Positions 24,379 to 32,536 of a stretch of 64,000 nt of DNA are shown piece by piece. How positions within the stretch are numbered: the first letter of the stretch is position 1; every line of letters starts with the position of its first letter. Source of the stretch: Cryobacterium sp. PH31-L1 (GTDB lineage: Bacteria; Actinomycetota; Actinomycetes; Actinomycetales; Microbacteriaceae); contig NZ_JASISM010000007.1 in the NCBI RefSeq assembly GCF_030063145.1, forward strand, positions 62,001 through 126,000, read 5' to 3'. The translations under genes and the position numbers were made by a program. The notes beneath the pieces were generated by a model, which saw only the letters and a program-made list of their open reading frames with translations, was not told the origin of the DNA and searched no databases.

Positions 24379-25167
24379 TTACGCGTTCTTGCTGTCGCGC
24401 CAGGCCAGCCAGTCGGTGGCCGGGCCGAGGTCGTAGTCGGGGCCGGTGATGCCGACCGTGAACAGGCGAGTGCCGAGGTCGTAGAGTGCGTCGGCGTCTT
24501 GCACGGTGCGACCGCGCAGCTCGGTGGAGATCTCGATCTCATTGATATCGCGGCCGACCTCATCGCACCAGGCACCGAGCACGCCGAGCTTGTGCTCGAG
24601 CACTTCGGGGTTCGAGAACGAGTGCCAGATGTCGGCGTGCTGGGCCACGATGCGCAGGGTTTTCTTCTCGCCGCCGCCGCCAATGAGCACCGGGATGTCA
24701 CGGGTGGGCGGCGGGTTGAGCTTAGCCCAGCGAGCCTCGATGCGATTGAGGCTGTCATCGAGGGCGTTCAGCCTCGTTCCGGGCGTGCCGAACTCGTAGC
24801 CGTACTCCTGGTAATCGCGCTCGAACCAGCCGGCGCCGGTGCCGAAGATGAAACGTCCGTCGCTGATGTGATCGATCGTGCGGGCCATGTCGGCCTGCAG
24901 GTCGGCGTTGCGGTAGCTGTTGCAGTTGACCAGGGCACCGAATTCGAGGGTCGTGGTCTGCTCGGCCCAGGCGGCGAGGATGGTCCACGATTCAAAGTGC
25001 AGGCCATCCGGCTCGCCGGTGAGCGGAAAGAAGTGGTCCCAGTTGAAGGCGATGTCGGCGCCGAGCGCCTCGACCTCGGTAAGAGTGTCGCGAATCTTGG
25101 AATACTGGGCGTGCTGCGGGGCGATCTGCACGCCGAGGCGCACGCTATGGTTCGTCGTTGAGGTCAT
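24379..25167 (-). CDS. LLM-class F420-dependent oxidoreductase
   Basis: A 262-residue luciferase-like TIM-barrel protein. VRLGVQIAPQHAQYSKI at the N-terminus, DIAFNWDHFFPL (about 39-50), RFIFGTGAGWFERDYQEYGYEF (about 104-125) and PVLIGGGGEKKTLRIVAQHADIWH (about 160-183) are typical of the F420-using branch. Substrate is unknown. A leaderless -10 box precedes the ATG. It is convergent with the ligase gene and precedes nothing on its own strand until ypically distant genes, so it is probably monocistronic. Confidence 0.85.
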   Translation of the reverse strand: MTSTTNHSVRLGVQIAPQHAQYSKIRDTLTEVEALGADIAFNWDHFFPLTGEPDGLHFESWTILAAWAEQTTTLEFGALVNCNSYRNADLQADMARTIDHISDGRFIFGTGAGWFERDYQEYGYEFGTPGTRLNALDDSLNRIEARWAKLNPPPTRDIPVLIGGGGEKKTLRIVAQHADIWHSFSNPEVLEHKLGVLGAWCDEVGRDINEIEISTELRGRTVQDADALYDLGTRLFTVGITGPDYDLGPATDWLAWRDSKNA

Positions 25168-25173
25168 GCATCC

Positions 25174-25179
25174 AGCCTA
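25174..25179 (-). promoter_or_regulatory. Leaderless -10 box (TAGGCT) of the LLM oxidoreductase
   Basis: Minus-strand TAGGCT is separated from the ATG at 25167 by six bases (GGATGC), with no ribosome site. Confidence 0.5.
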
Positions 25180-25285
25180 TGGCCGTGCCCCGTGCGGGTC
25201 GCGACCCCCGCTGACGAATTCAGCGCGGGTTCCCAGCCTGCTCGTCGGGCCGATCTTGTGGCCACGGGCCCAGTTTGTGAGCTGG

Positions 25286-25318
25286 GCTTGTGGACGGGGC
25301 TGTGCACCGTCCACAAGC
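25286..25318 (-). terminator. ffh terminator hairpin
   Basis: GCTTGTGGACGG (25286-25297) pairs perfectly with 25307-25318 around a nine-base loop. It begins six bases beyond the ffh stop codon on the minus strand. No T-run follows, as is common in high-GC actinobacteria. Confidence 0.7.
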
Positions 25319-25323
25319 GGATG

Positions 25324-26910
25324 CTACCGGCCGAGCATTTTCTGCAGCGCGGCCACTTCCTCTTCGGTCGGGCCGCCGGCCTTGCCCTTGCCGGGCTGGG
25401 CGCCGGAGCCGAGGCCGAAACCCGAGCCCGCGGCATCCGAAGCAGTCTCGCTCGCGGGCTTGACGCCCGAGGCGATCGCGGCGTTCTCGGCGGCACGCTT
25501 GGCCGGGTTGCCCGACTTGGAGCCCTTCTTCTTGGCCACCGGCTTGGGCTTGCCGCCGTAACCGGCGCCGGGGATCTGGCCCATGCCGGGAATGTTGGGC
25601 ATGCCGCCCTTGGCGACGGTTTTCATCATTTTGGCGGCCTGCTCGAAACGCTGAACGAGCTGGTTGACCTCGGTGACGCTCGAGCCGGAGCCGCGCGCGA
25701 TGCGCAGGCGACGCGATCCGTTGAGCAGCTTCGGCGTGGTGCGCTCCAACTTGGTCATCGACTGGATGATCGCCTCTGTACGTACGATCTCGCGCTCGTC
25801 GAAGTTTTCCAGCTGCGCCTTCATGGCGCCGGCGCCGGGGAGCATGCTCATCATCTTCTTGATCGAGCCCATGTTGCGCAGCTGCTGCATCTGGCCGAGG
25901 AAGTCGTCGAGAGTAAAGGTGTCAGTCGCGAACTTCTCGGCGACCTTGCGGGCTTCGTCTTCGTCGAACGCGCCCTGCGCCTGCTCGATCAGGGTGAGGA
26001 TGTCACCGAGGTCGAGGATGCGGCCGGCCATGCGGTCGGGGTGGAACGGTTCGAAGTCGTCGAGCCCCTCACCGGTCGAGGCGAACATGATCGGGCGTCC
26101 GGTGAGCGAAGCGACCGAGAGTGCGGCGCCACCGCGGGCGTCACCGTCGAGCTTGGTCAGCACGACACCGGTGAAGTCGACGCCATCCTGGAACGCCTTG
26201 GCCGTGGCGACTGCGTCCTGGCCGATCATGGCATCAATGACGAAGAGCACCTCGTCGGGATCGATCGCCTTGCGGATGTTCGCGGCCTGCTTCATGAGCT
26301 CGGCGTCAACACCGAGGCGTCCCGCGGTGTCCACGATGACGACGTCGTGCACCTTCTGCAGGGCGTACTTCACGCCGTCGCGGGCGACCTTGACCGGGTC
26401 ACCGACGCCGTTGCCGGGCTCGGGCGCGTAAACGGCGACGCCGGCCTGCCTGGCGACGACCTCGAGCTGCGTGACGGCGTTCGGGCGCTGCAGGTCGGCC
26501 GCGACGAGCAGCGGGGTGTGGCCGTCTTTGGCGAGCCACTTGGCGAGCTTGCCGGCGAGGGTGGTCTTACCCGCACCCTGCAGGCCAGCGAGCATGATGA
26601 TGGTCGGCGGCTTCTTAGCGAATTCCAGCCGACGCTGCTGACCACCGAGAATCGTGATGAGTTCGTCGTTGACGATCTGCACGACCTGCTGGGCCGGGTT
26701 CAGGGCCTTGCTGACCTCGTCGCCGAGGGCGCGCTCGCGCACCTTGCCGGTGAAGTCCTTGACGACCTCGAGGGCGACGTCGGCGTCGAGAAGGGCGCGA
26801 CGAATCTCGCGAACGGTGCCGTCGACATCCGCTGCGCTGAGCTTGCCCTTGGTGCGAAGGTTTTTGAACGTCTCGGCAAGACGATCTGAGAGGTTTCCAA
26901 AAGTAGCCAT
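25324..26910 (-). CDS. ffh: Signal recognition particle protein Ffh
   Basis: GTPase that, with 4.5S RNA, delivers nascent membrane proteins to FtsY. The 528 residues contain the N domain (LSDRLAETFKNLRTKGKLSAADVD), G domain (GLQGAGKTTLAGKLA near 107, VDTAGRLGVD, TKLDGDARGGAAL, FASTGEGLDDFEPFHPDRMAGRILDLGD) and the Met-rich M domain (about 330-435), followed by a low-complexity Gly/Lys/Ala tail of about 85 residues. No SRP RNA gene was found in the window. Confidence 0.97.
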   Translation of the reverse strand: MATFGNLSDRLAETFKNLRTKGKLSAADVDGTVREIRRALLDADVALEVVKDFTGKVRERALGDEVSKALNPAQQVVQIVNDELITILGGQQRRLEFAKKPPTIIMLAGLQGAGKTTLAGKLAKWLAKDGHTPLLVAADLQRPNAVTQLEVVARQAGVAVYAPEPGNGVGDPVKVARDGVKYALQKVHDVVIVDTAGRLGVDAELMKQAANIRKAIDPDEVLFVIDAMIGQDAVATAKAFQDGVDFTGVVLTKLDGDARGGAALSVASLTGRPIMFASTGEGLDDFEPFHPDRMAGRILDLGDILTLIEQAQGAFDEDEARKVAEKFATDTFTLDDFLGQMQQLRNMGSIKKMMSMLPGAGAMKAQLENFDEREIVRTEAIIQSMTKLERTTPKLLNGSRRLRIARGSGSSVTEVNQLVQRFEQAAKMMKTVAKGGMPNIPGMGQIPGAGYGGKPKPVAKKKGSKSGNPAKRAAENAAIASGVKPASETASDAAGSGFGLGSGAQPGKGKAGGPTEEEVAALQKMLGR

Positions 26911-26917
26911 GATGATT

Positions 26918-27517
26918 TCAGTTTATCGGCCCAATTGCGCTCGGTGCGATCAGTCGCTCGACCGCATGCACCACGTTGGCCCGGCGCGCCGCCACCACTG
27001 CCGGGGCGACGGGGTTGCCGCGCGGCACCACGGCTCCGGGCTCGTGCATCCAGGCCGACGCGATGCCGAAGATGAGGGTCATCAGCTGAACCGGATCCCA
27101 CGCAGCGTCGACCCGTCCCGCCTCCTGCGCCAAACGGATGCGCCGCACCTGTTCGTCGCGATAGCCCAGCATGACTTCGAGGGCCGGCAGCCACGTGCCG
27201 TCGGTTTCGAGCCGGGCCCAGTCGATCATGCGCAGGTGGTCGCCGTGCAGCACCGCGTGATCAAACAGGGCACCGGCGAAGGCCGGTACGTCATGGGCGG
27301 TGAGCACGGCGTCGCTCGCGAACTCGCGCAGGTTCACTTCCAACACCTCGAGGAACAGCTGCTGCTTGTCCGAGTAATAGGCGTACAGGCGTTCCTTGCT
27401 CGCCTGCGCGTTCTTCGCGATGCGGTCGATGCGTGCCCCGGCCAGTCCGTAAGCGGCGAATTCAGCGCGCGCCGCCTCGAGAATGCGGGTCTGGGGGTCT
27501 GCTCCGTCGCGTGCCAT
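26918..27517 (-). CDS. TetR-family transcriptional regulator
   Basis: A 199-residue repressor-type protein. The N-terminal helix-turn-helix is TRILEAARAEFAAYGLAGARIDRIAKNAQASKERLYAYYSDKQQLF (about 8-53); the ligand-binding domain resembles the TetR_C_29-like group. ATG 27517 is chosen because TATAGT lies exactly six bases upstream and the longer frame would run through the operator. It is divergent from an MFS exporter with a 30-bp palindrome between them, so it likely represses itself and the exporter until an efflux substrate binds. Confidence 0.88.
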   Translation of the reverse strand: MARDGADPQTRILEAARAEFAAYGLAGARIDRIAKNAQASKERLYAYYSDKQQLFLEVLEVNLREFASDAVLTAHDVPAFAGALFDHAVLHGDHLRMIDWARLETDGTWLPALEVMLGYRDEQVRRIRLAQEAGRVDAAWDPVQLMTLIFGIASAWMHEPGAVVPRGNPVAPAVVAARRANVVHAVERLIAPSAIGPIN

Positions 27518-27523
27518 GATTTC

Positions 27524-27529
27524 ACTATA
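27524..27529 (-). promoter_or_regulatory. Leaderless -10 box (TATAGT) of the TetR gene
   Basis: Minus-strand TATAGT lies six bases (GAAATC) before the ATG at 27517. The adjacent operator would cover the -35 region. Confidence 0.55.
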
Positions 27530-27532
27530 GTT

Positions 27533-27562
27533 CATACAAAACGAACTAGTTCGTTCGGTATG
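27533..27562. promoter_or_regulatory. 30-bp palindromic TetR operator
   Basis: The outer arms CATAC (27533-27537) and GTATG (27558-27562) and the perfect 16-bp core AACGAACTAGTTCGTT (27540-27555) share one exact centre; only two base pairs per side-symmetric set (four bases) break the symmetry. It lies between the two -10 boxes of the divergent regulator and exporter and covers both -35 regions, the classic position for a TetR operator. Confidence 0.8.
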
Positions 27563-27567
27563 CACGA

Positions 27568-27573
27568 TAGAGT
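27568..27573 (+). promoter_or_regulatory. Leaderless -10 box (TAGAGT) of the MFS exporter
   Basis: TAGAGT is followed by seven bases and the ATG at 27581. This supports 27581 as the start rather than the ATG at 27560, which lies inside the operator. Confidence 0.5.
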
Positions 27574-27580
27574 CGAACTC

Positions 27581-29074
27581 ATGCCCGGTATCAGCACAAA
27601 TCAGTCCAGTTCCGCTCCGCCCGCGTCGAGTGCCACCACGCCCCACCCCCGAAAGTGGCTGCTGCTCGCCATTGTCGCGCTCGCCCAGCTCACCGTCGTG
27701 CTCGACGGCACCATCGTGAACATCGCACTCCCCCAGGCGCAGGAAACGCTCGGCATGACCGACGGTGACCGCACCTGGGTCGTCACCCTGTACTCGCTCG
27801 TATTCGGCGCGCTACTGCTGCTCGGCGGGCGCATCGCCGATTTCTGGGGTCGCAAGCGTTCGTTCATCGTGGGCATGGCCGGGTTCGCCATCGCCTCCGC
27901 CCTCGGTGGTGCAGCCCAGAGCACCTGGGAGTTACTCGCCGCCCGCGGCCTGCAGGGACTGTTCGCAGCCCTGCTCGCTCCGGCCTCGCTCGCCCTGCTC
28001 ACGGTGAACTTTCCCGGCGGCAAGGACCGCATCAAGGCGTTCGCCGTCTATGGCGCTATCGCCGGTGGCGGTGCAGCTGTTGGCCTCATCCTCGGCGGCG
28101 TGCTCACCGAATATGCGAGCTGGCGCTGGTGCCTCTACGTGAACGTGCCGATCGCCATCGTGGCGATTGCCGCTGCGATCCCGGTCATCCGCGAGAGTAA
28201 AGCGCACGGCGACACCCGGTATGACGTGCCGGGAGCTGTTCTCGTGGCGCTCGGCCTCGGATCTCTGGTGTTCGGCTTCGCCCAGGCGGAGAACGGGTGG
28301 GGCACCTGGCCGGTGCTGGTGTGCCTGCCTCTGGGACTGGTGTTGCTTGGACTGTTCGTGTTGGTGGAAAGTCGGAGCAATCATCCGCTGCTGCCGCTTC
28401 GCATCATGGCGAACAAGGTGCGCGGCGGCGCGTTTCTGACGGCCCTGCTATCCGGCGCAGCACTACTCGGCGGGCTCCTCTTCCTCACGCTCTACTTTCA
28501 GATCGTGCTGGGCTACACCCCGATCCAGTCGGGCCTTGCTTCGCTGCCGATGACCGTGACGATCATGATCGGTGCCGGCGTGCTGTCAAAGTTTCTGGCC
28601 AGCACCGGCGTACGCATTCCGATGACCGTGGGACCGATCGTCGGCGCATCCGGGTTGCTCTGGCTGACCGGCATCACGGTCGGCGGCAACTACGCGCTCG
28701 AAGTGCTGCCCGGGCTGATTCTGCTCGGTGCCGGCCTCGCGATGATCTTCGTGCCGCTGCAGAACGTGGCGCTGTCGGGGATCGCCGAGCATGATGCCGG
28801 TGCGGCGAGCGCGGCCGTGACGGCCATGCAGCAGATCGGCGGATCGCTCGGAACAGCCCTGTTCACGGCGCTGTACACCGCCGCTGTGAGTTCGTATCTG
28901 GTCGACAGGGTACCGTCACAGGCCGTGCAACTCGGTGCTCTCGTGAGCGGATACCAGTCCGCTTTTCTGTGGGCGGCCGTCATCATCTTCGCGGCGGGGC
29001 CCATTGCGTTCTTCCTGGTGCGCCCGCGCAAGGAGGACCTGCTCGGCGCGGGGTCTGTGATTCACCTGGGGTAG
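27581..29074 (+). CDS. MFS drug exporter, DHA2 (14-helix) type
   Basis: A 497-residue proton-driven exporter with about 14 hydrophobic segments. Family motifs: LAQLTVVLDGTIVNIALPQAQ in helix 1 (motif D1), LLLGGRIADFWGRKRSF in the loop after helix 2 (motif A), and a glycine-rich helix 5 AVYGAIAGGGAAVGLILGGVL (motif C, exporters). Relatives export antibiotics, dyes or lipids. The open frame continues far upstream antisense to ffh but this start has the leaderless -10. It is controlled by the divergent TetR gene and ends in a hairpin shared with the gap locus. Confidence 0.9.
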   Translation: MPGISTNQSSSAPPASSATTPHPRKWLLLAIVALAQLTVVLDGTIVNIALPQAQETLGMTDGDRTWVVTLYSLVFGALLLLGGRIADFWGRKRSFIVGMAGFAIASALGGAAQSTWELLAARGLQGLFAALLAPASLALLTVNFPGGKDRIKAFAVYGAIAGGGAAVGLILGGVLTEYASWRWCLYVNVPIAIVAIAAAIPVIRESKAHGDTRYDVPGAVLVALGLGSLVFGFAQAENGWGTWPVLVCLPLGLVLLGLFVLVESRSNHPLLPLRIMANKVRGGAFLTALLSGAALLGGLLFLTLYFQIVLGYTPIQSGLASLPMTVTIMIGAGVLSKFLASTGVRIPMTVGPIVGASGLLWLTGITVGGNYALEVLPGLILLGAGLAMIFVPLQNVALSGIAEHDAGAASAAVTAMQQIGGSLGTALFTALYTAAVSSYLVDRVPSQAVQLGALVSGYQSAFLWAAVIIFAAGPIAFFLVRPRKEDLLGAGSVIHLG

Positions 29075-29102
29075 CCGGCGCGGGCACCGGCCCACCTTAG
29101 AG

Positions 29103-29151
29103 AAGCGGGCCCACGATAGATCATGGGCCCGCTTTCCGGGCCCGGGCCCGG
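29103..29151. terminator. Intergenic hairpin plus palindrome, copy 2
   Basis: Stem 29103-29113 with 29124-29134 (11 pairs, ten-base loop) runs into the 16-bp palindrome 29136-29151 built on CCGGGCCC. It is about 85 percent identical to the element at 10203-10256, and one stem pair is T-A there but C-G here. Both copies lie between convergent genes, here the MFS exporter and the DUF2004 protein. A shared GGCCCACC precedes both. Confidence 0.7.
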
Positions 29152-29161
29152 TACAGAAAGG

Positions 29162-29665
29162 TTAGCTGTCGAGGGCTACCAGCACGGTGTCGCCGTGCAC
29201 GTCGATCGTGACGACGAGCAGGCCGTCGGTATCGTCGGGACTGATGGCGTACTCGAGCACGGCGAAGTGCGCCTCGCTGCCGTTGTGGTGCGGGTGGAAG
29301 CCGATCCGCTGCAGGCGCAGGGAGCGCAGAAAGTCGATCTGCTGGTCTCCAGAGTCCCAGATGATGGCGTTCTCAATCGCCTCCTGGTCCATTTCGTCGA
29401 GCTGCTCGGCGATGTACTGGCTGGTCACCGACACCTCAGCCGACAGGTCGGCCACCAGCGACTCGCGCACCTGCGAGTCGAGGTCCTCCATCGCGCCGAT
29501 CATGGCTGCGGCAATATCCAGAGCCTCGGCGGTCACCGATTCTTCATCGGGCGAGCTGAGATCGACTTCGACGCTCTGGTCACCGAGTTCGGCCGACTCC
29601 GACCAGTAGACCTCGCCCTCGTCTTCGTCGCCGAGAATTCCGAAGAAATCGTGTTCGATGCTCAT
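29162..29665 (-). CDS. DUF2004-type acidic protein of unknown function
   Basis: A 167-residue cytosolic, strongly acidic protein (DEDEGEVYWSESAELGD near the N-terminus) with a C-terminal alpha/beta segment (LRSLRLQRIGFHPHHNG, FAVLEYAISPDDTDGLLVVTID). It resembles the DUF2004 group found across actinobacteria and elsewhere, whose role is unknown. It starts 22 bp after the ftsY stop and is probably in the ftsY transcript. Confidence 0.65.
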   Translation of the reverse strand: MSIEHDFFGILGDEDEGEVYWSESAELGDQSVEVDLSSPDEESVTAEALDIAAAMIGAMEDLDSQVRESLVADLSAEVSVTSQYIAEQLDEMDQEAIENAIIWDSGDQQIDFLRSLRLQRIGFHPHHNGSEAHFAVLEYAISPDDTDGLLVVTIDVHGDTVLVALDS

Positions 29666-29687
29666 ATCGCTCCCTTAATGTTGTCCA

Positions 29688-30563
29688 TCAGCCGACGAGT
29701 TTCTGCGCGAACACGTGCGGGGTGAACCCGGTGAGGTCGTTGATGCCCTCACCCTGCCCGACGAGTTTGATCGGGATGCCCGTTTTCTCCTGCACGGCCA
29801 GCACGAAGCCGCCGCGGGCTGAGCCGTCAAGCTTGGTCAGCACGAGCCCGGTCACTCCGGCATGTTCGATGAACGCCTCGGCCTGGGCGAGCCCGTTTTG
29901 ACCGGTCGTGGCGTCGAGCACGAGCAGCACCTCGGCGATCGGGCCCTGCTTCTCAACGACGCGGCGAATCTTGGTGAGCTCGTCCATCAGCCCGCCCTTG
30001 GTCTGCAACCGTCCGGCGGTGTCGATGAGCACGATTTCTATGCCCTCGTTCTTCGCCTTCTCGACGGTTTGAAAGGCGACGGATGCCGGATCCTGGCCGG
30101 TCATCTGCGGCTTGACGATTTGCGCACCGGCGCGTTCGGCCCAGGTCGACAGCTGCTCGACCGCGCCGGCGCGGAACGTGTCGGCGGCCCCGATCACGAC
30201 GCTGCGACCGTAGGTGCCCAGAAACTTGGCGAACTTGCCGATCGTCGTGGTCTTGCCCACGCCGTTCACCCCGACGACCAGCACGACGGCGGGGCGCTCG
30301 GACAGCGTCAGGGTGGAGTCGAGAACCGAGAGCCGCTCTTCGATGCCTTCGCGGAGCATCCGTTGAAGATCTGTCGGATCAGTCGTGTGGTACTTGGCGA
30401 CCTTGGCGCGCAGATCGGCGATGACGGCTTCGGTTAAATTCGGGCCGAAGTCGGCCTGCAGCAGGGCATCCTCGAGGTCGCCCCAGGTGTCAGCGTCGAT
30501 GGTCTTCTTCGCGAACATTCCGCGCAGTGCGCCGGAGAGGGACCAGGGGGTGCGTTCAGCCAT
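29688..30563 (-). CDS. ftsY: Signal recognition particle receptor FtsY
   Basis: Membrane-associated GTPase that receives Ffh-ribosome complexes. At 291 residues it is a short form with only the N and G domains and no acidic A domain. Motifs: VGVNGVGKTTTIGKFAKFL (about 99-117), IGAADTFRAGAVEQLSTWAER, LIDTAGRLQTKGGLM, LTKLDGSARGGFVLAVQE, GQGEGINDLTGFTPHVF. A leaderless -10 box precedes the ATG. In the ancestral order smc would lie immediately upstream; the sulfate-assimilation operon separates them here. Confidence 0.96.
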   Translation of the reverse strand: MAERTPWSLSGALRGMFAKKTIDADTWGDLEDALLQADFGPNLTEAVIADLRAKVAKYHTTDPTDLQRMLREGIEERLSVLDSTLTLSERPAVVLVVGVNGVGKTTTIGKFAKFLGTYGRSVVIGAADTFRAGAVEQLSTWAERAGAQIVKPQMTGQDPASVAFQTVEKAKNEGIEIVLIDTAGRLQTKGGLMDELTKIRRVVEKQGPIAEVLLVLDATTGQNGLAQAEAFIEHAGVTGLVLTKLDGSARGGFVLAVQEKTGIPIKLVGQGEGINDLTGFTPHVFAQKLVG

Positions 30564-30569
30564 GCCCCT

Positions 30570-30575
30570 AGCCTA
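30570..30575 (-). promoter_or_regulatory. Leaderless -10 box (TAGGCT) of ftsY
   Basis: Minus-strand TAGGCT ends six bases (AGGGGC) before the ATG at 30563. The same TAGGCT-N6-ATG arrangement occurs at the LLM oxidoreductase. Confidence 0.45.
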
Positions 30576-30644
30576 CGGGGACGGCGACGGCTTGCGCGGC
30601 GACCGGTTACCCGGCTGGCGCTTGACACGTTCCGCGCAACCTGT

Positions 30645-30679
30645 GTGACGCCGCGTGACAGTGTGTGACAGCACGTGAC
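30645..30679 (+). promoter_or_regulatory. Four GTGAC direct repeats at exact 10-bp spacing
   Basis: GTGAC begins at 30645, 30655, 30665 and 30675, i.e. one per helical turn on the same face; three of the four are followed by A or G and two are preceded by T. The array ends about 37 bp upstream of the candidate -35 of the sulfite reductase operon. It looks like a cooperative activator or repressor array. The 10-bp period differs from the 11-bp GlnR and PhoP patterns. Confidence 0.55.
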
Positions 30680-30715
30680 CGGCTCGCTGCCCCGTATTCG
30701 TGCGGCGCAGTAGCG

Positions 30716-30745
30716 TTGACGTCGTTGCTTCGGATCCCAAATACC
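30716..30745 (+). promoter_or_regulatory. Candidate promoter of the sulfate-assimilation operon
   Basis: TTGACG at 30716-30721 is followed after 17-18 bp by AATACC at about 30740-30745. The -35 is good, the -10 weak. Transcription would begin near 30752, just before the ribosome site GAGGGAG (30763-30769). Confidence 0.35.
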
Positions 30746-30775
30746 GAGGCGGCGCCGCAAACCGAGGGAGCCGAC

Positions 30776-32536
30776 GTGCCGAACGAAACCGAGACGGTGC
30801 CCACCGTTGCAGCCGGGGCCGGCAGCGCACCAGCAGCCGCCAAGCTAACCGCGGCCCGCCCGCCACGGCCCTCAACGCGCCCGAACGGCCAGTGGAAGAT
30901 CGACGGCACCGAACCACTCAACGGCAACGAGGTCTGGAAGCAGGTCGACAATGGCCTCGCCGTGCGCGACCGCATCGAACAGATTTACTCCAAGCGGGGT
31001 TTCGACTCCATCGACGGCACCGACCTGCACGGCCGTTTTCGCTGGTGGGGCCTGTACACCCAGCGGAAGCCCGGCATCGACGGCGGCAAGACCGCCACCC
31101 TCGAAGCCGAGGAACTAGAAGACCGCTACTTCATGCTGCGCGTGCGCATCGACGGCGGCCAGCTCACCACCGAGCAGACCCGGGTGATCGGTGAGGTCTC
31201 GCGCGATTTCGGCCGCGACACCGCCGACATCACCGACCGCCAGAACATTCAACTGCACTGGATCCAGATCGAGGACATGCCCGAAATCTGGCGTCGCCTC
31301 GAAGCCGTCGGACTCGAGACCACCCAGGCCTGCGGCGACGTGCCGCGCGTGTTCCTCGGTTCCCCCGTTGCGGGTATCGCCGCCGACGAGTTGATCGACC
31401 CCACCGAGTCGATCAACGAACTCGCCCGCAAGTATCTCGGCACCGACGAATTCGCGAACCTGCCGCGCAAGTTCAAGACCGCCATCACCGGCCACCCCAG
31501 CCAGGACGTCGTACACGAGATCAACGACATCGGCCTCGTCGCCGTCGAACACCCCGAACTCGGTATCGGCTACGACCTCTGGGTCGGCGGCGCGCTGAGC
31601 ACCACCCCGCGCCTGGCCGAACGTCTCGGCGCGTTCGTGGCCGAAGACAAGGTGTCCGAGGTGTGGCGGGGCGTCGCATCCATTTTTCGGGACTACGGCT
31701 ACCGCCGCCTGCGCGGTAAGGCACGCCTGAAGTTTCTGCTCGCCGAGTGGGGCACCGAGAAATTCCGTCGTATTCTCGAAGACGAATATCTCGGCTACAC
31801 CCTGCCCGACGGACCCGCCGCACCCCGCCCGAAGACCCAGGGCGACCACATCGGCGTGCACAAGCAGAAGGACGGCCGCTTTTACATCGGCGTCGCGCCG
31901 TTTGTCGGCCGTGTCTCCGGCCAGACCCTCACCAAGCTCGCCGACCTGCTCGAAGCCCACGGCTCCAGCCGGCTGCGCACGACGCCGCACCAGAAGATCG
32001 TGGTGCTCGACGTCGCCGAAGAGCACGTCGAACCTCTGATCGCGGCGCTCGACGAGATCGGCCTCTCGGCCCGCCCGAGCCTGTTCCGCCGCTCCACCGT
32101 CGCCTGCACCGGCATTGAATTCTGCAAGCTCGCCATCGTCGAGACCAAGCAGTCCGCAACGGATGCCATCCTCGAGTTGGAGAAGCGTCTCGCCGACATC
32201 GACGCCCCACACCCGATCACCCTGCACGTGAACGGATGCCCCAACTCCTGCGCCCGAATTCAGACCGCGGACATCGGGCTCAAGGGACAGCTACTGCCGG
32301 ACGGCAGCGGCGGCTCCACCCCCGGCTTCCAGGTGCACCTGGGCGGCGGACTCGCCTCGGTGGATCGGGACGAGGCCGGACTCGGTCGGACGGTGCGTGG
32401 ACTCAAGGTGACCGCCGAGGACCTGGCTGACTACGTCGAACGCCTCGTGCGCCGTTTTCTGGCCGCCCGCATCGCCGACGATGACGAAACCTTTGCCCAG
32501 TGGGCGCACCGCGCCGACGAGGAGGACCTCACATGA
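30776..32536 (+). CDS. sir: Ferredoxin-dependent sulfite reductase
   Basis: Reduces sulfite to sulfide with siroheme and a [4Fe-4S] cluster, about 586 residues. The duplicated nitrite/sulfite reductase fold is visible; cluster ligands are Cys444 and Cys450 (CTGIEFC) and Cys488 and Cys492 (CPNSC). RQNIQLHWIQIEDMPEIW and TTPHQKIVVLDV belong to the ferredoxin-like half-domains. Nitrite reductase NirA is the closest alternative, but the operon with cysH, cysD and cysN fixes sulfite as substrate. GTG 30776 is chosen for GAGGGAG seven bases upstream. It overlaps cysH by four bases (ATGA). Confidence 0.9.
   Translation: MPNETETVPTVAAGAGSAPAAAKLTAARPPRPSTRPNGQWKIDGTEPLNGNEVWKQVDNGLAVRDRIEQIYSKRGFDSIDGTDLHGRFRWWGLYTQRKPGIDGGKTATLEAEELEDRYFMLRVRIDGGQLTTEQTRVIGEVSRDFGRDTADITDRQNIQLHWIQIEDMPEIWRRLEAVGLETTQACGDVPRVFLGSPVAGIAADELIDPTESINELARKYLGTDEFANLPRKFKTAITGHPSQDVVHEINDIGLVAVEHPELGIGYDLWVGGALSTTPRLAERLGAFVAEDKVSEVWRGVASIFRDYGYRRLRGKARLKFLLAEWGTEKFRRILEDEYLGYTLPDGPAAPRPKTQGDHIGVHKQKDGRFYIGVAPFVGRVSGQTLTKLADLLEAHGSSRLRTTPHQKIVVLDVAEEHVEPLIAALDEIGLSARPSLFRRSTVACTGIEFCKLAIVETKQSATDAILELEKRLADIDAPHPITLHVNGCPNSCARIQTADIGLKGQLLPDGSGGSTPGFQVHLGGGLASVDRDEAGLGRTVRGLKVTAEDLADYVERLVRRFLAARIADDDETFAQWAHRADEEDLT

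Noticed and set aside
24379-25167. LLM oxidoreductase as a bacterial luciferase
   Set aside because: Sequence blocks fit the F420-dependent branch; no luxB-like partner or fatty-acid reductase genes are present.
25168-25323. 4.5S/SRP RNA gene next to ffh
   Set aside because: The gap holds short hairpins but nothing resembling the SRP RNA tetraloop helix; the hairpin at 25286-25318 reads as a terminator.
27560-27580. ATG at 27560 as the MFS start
   Set aside because: It lies inside the palindromic operator; ATG 27581 has a TAGAGT box seven bases upstream.
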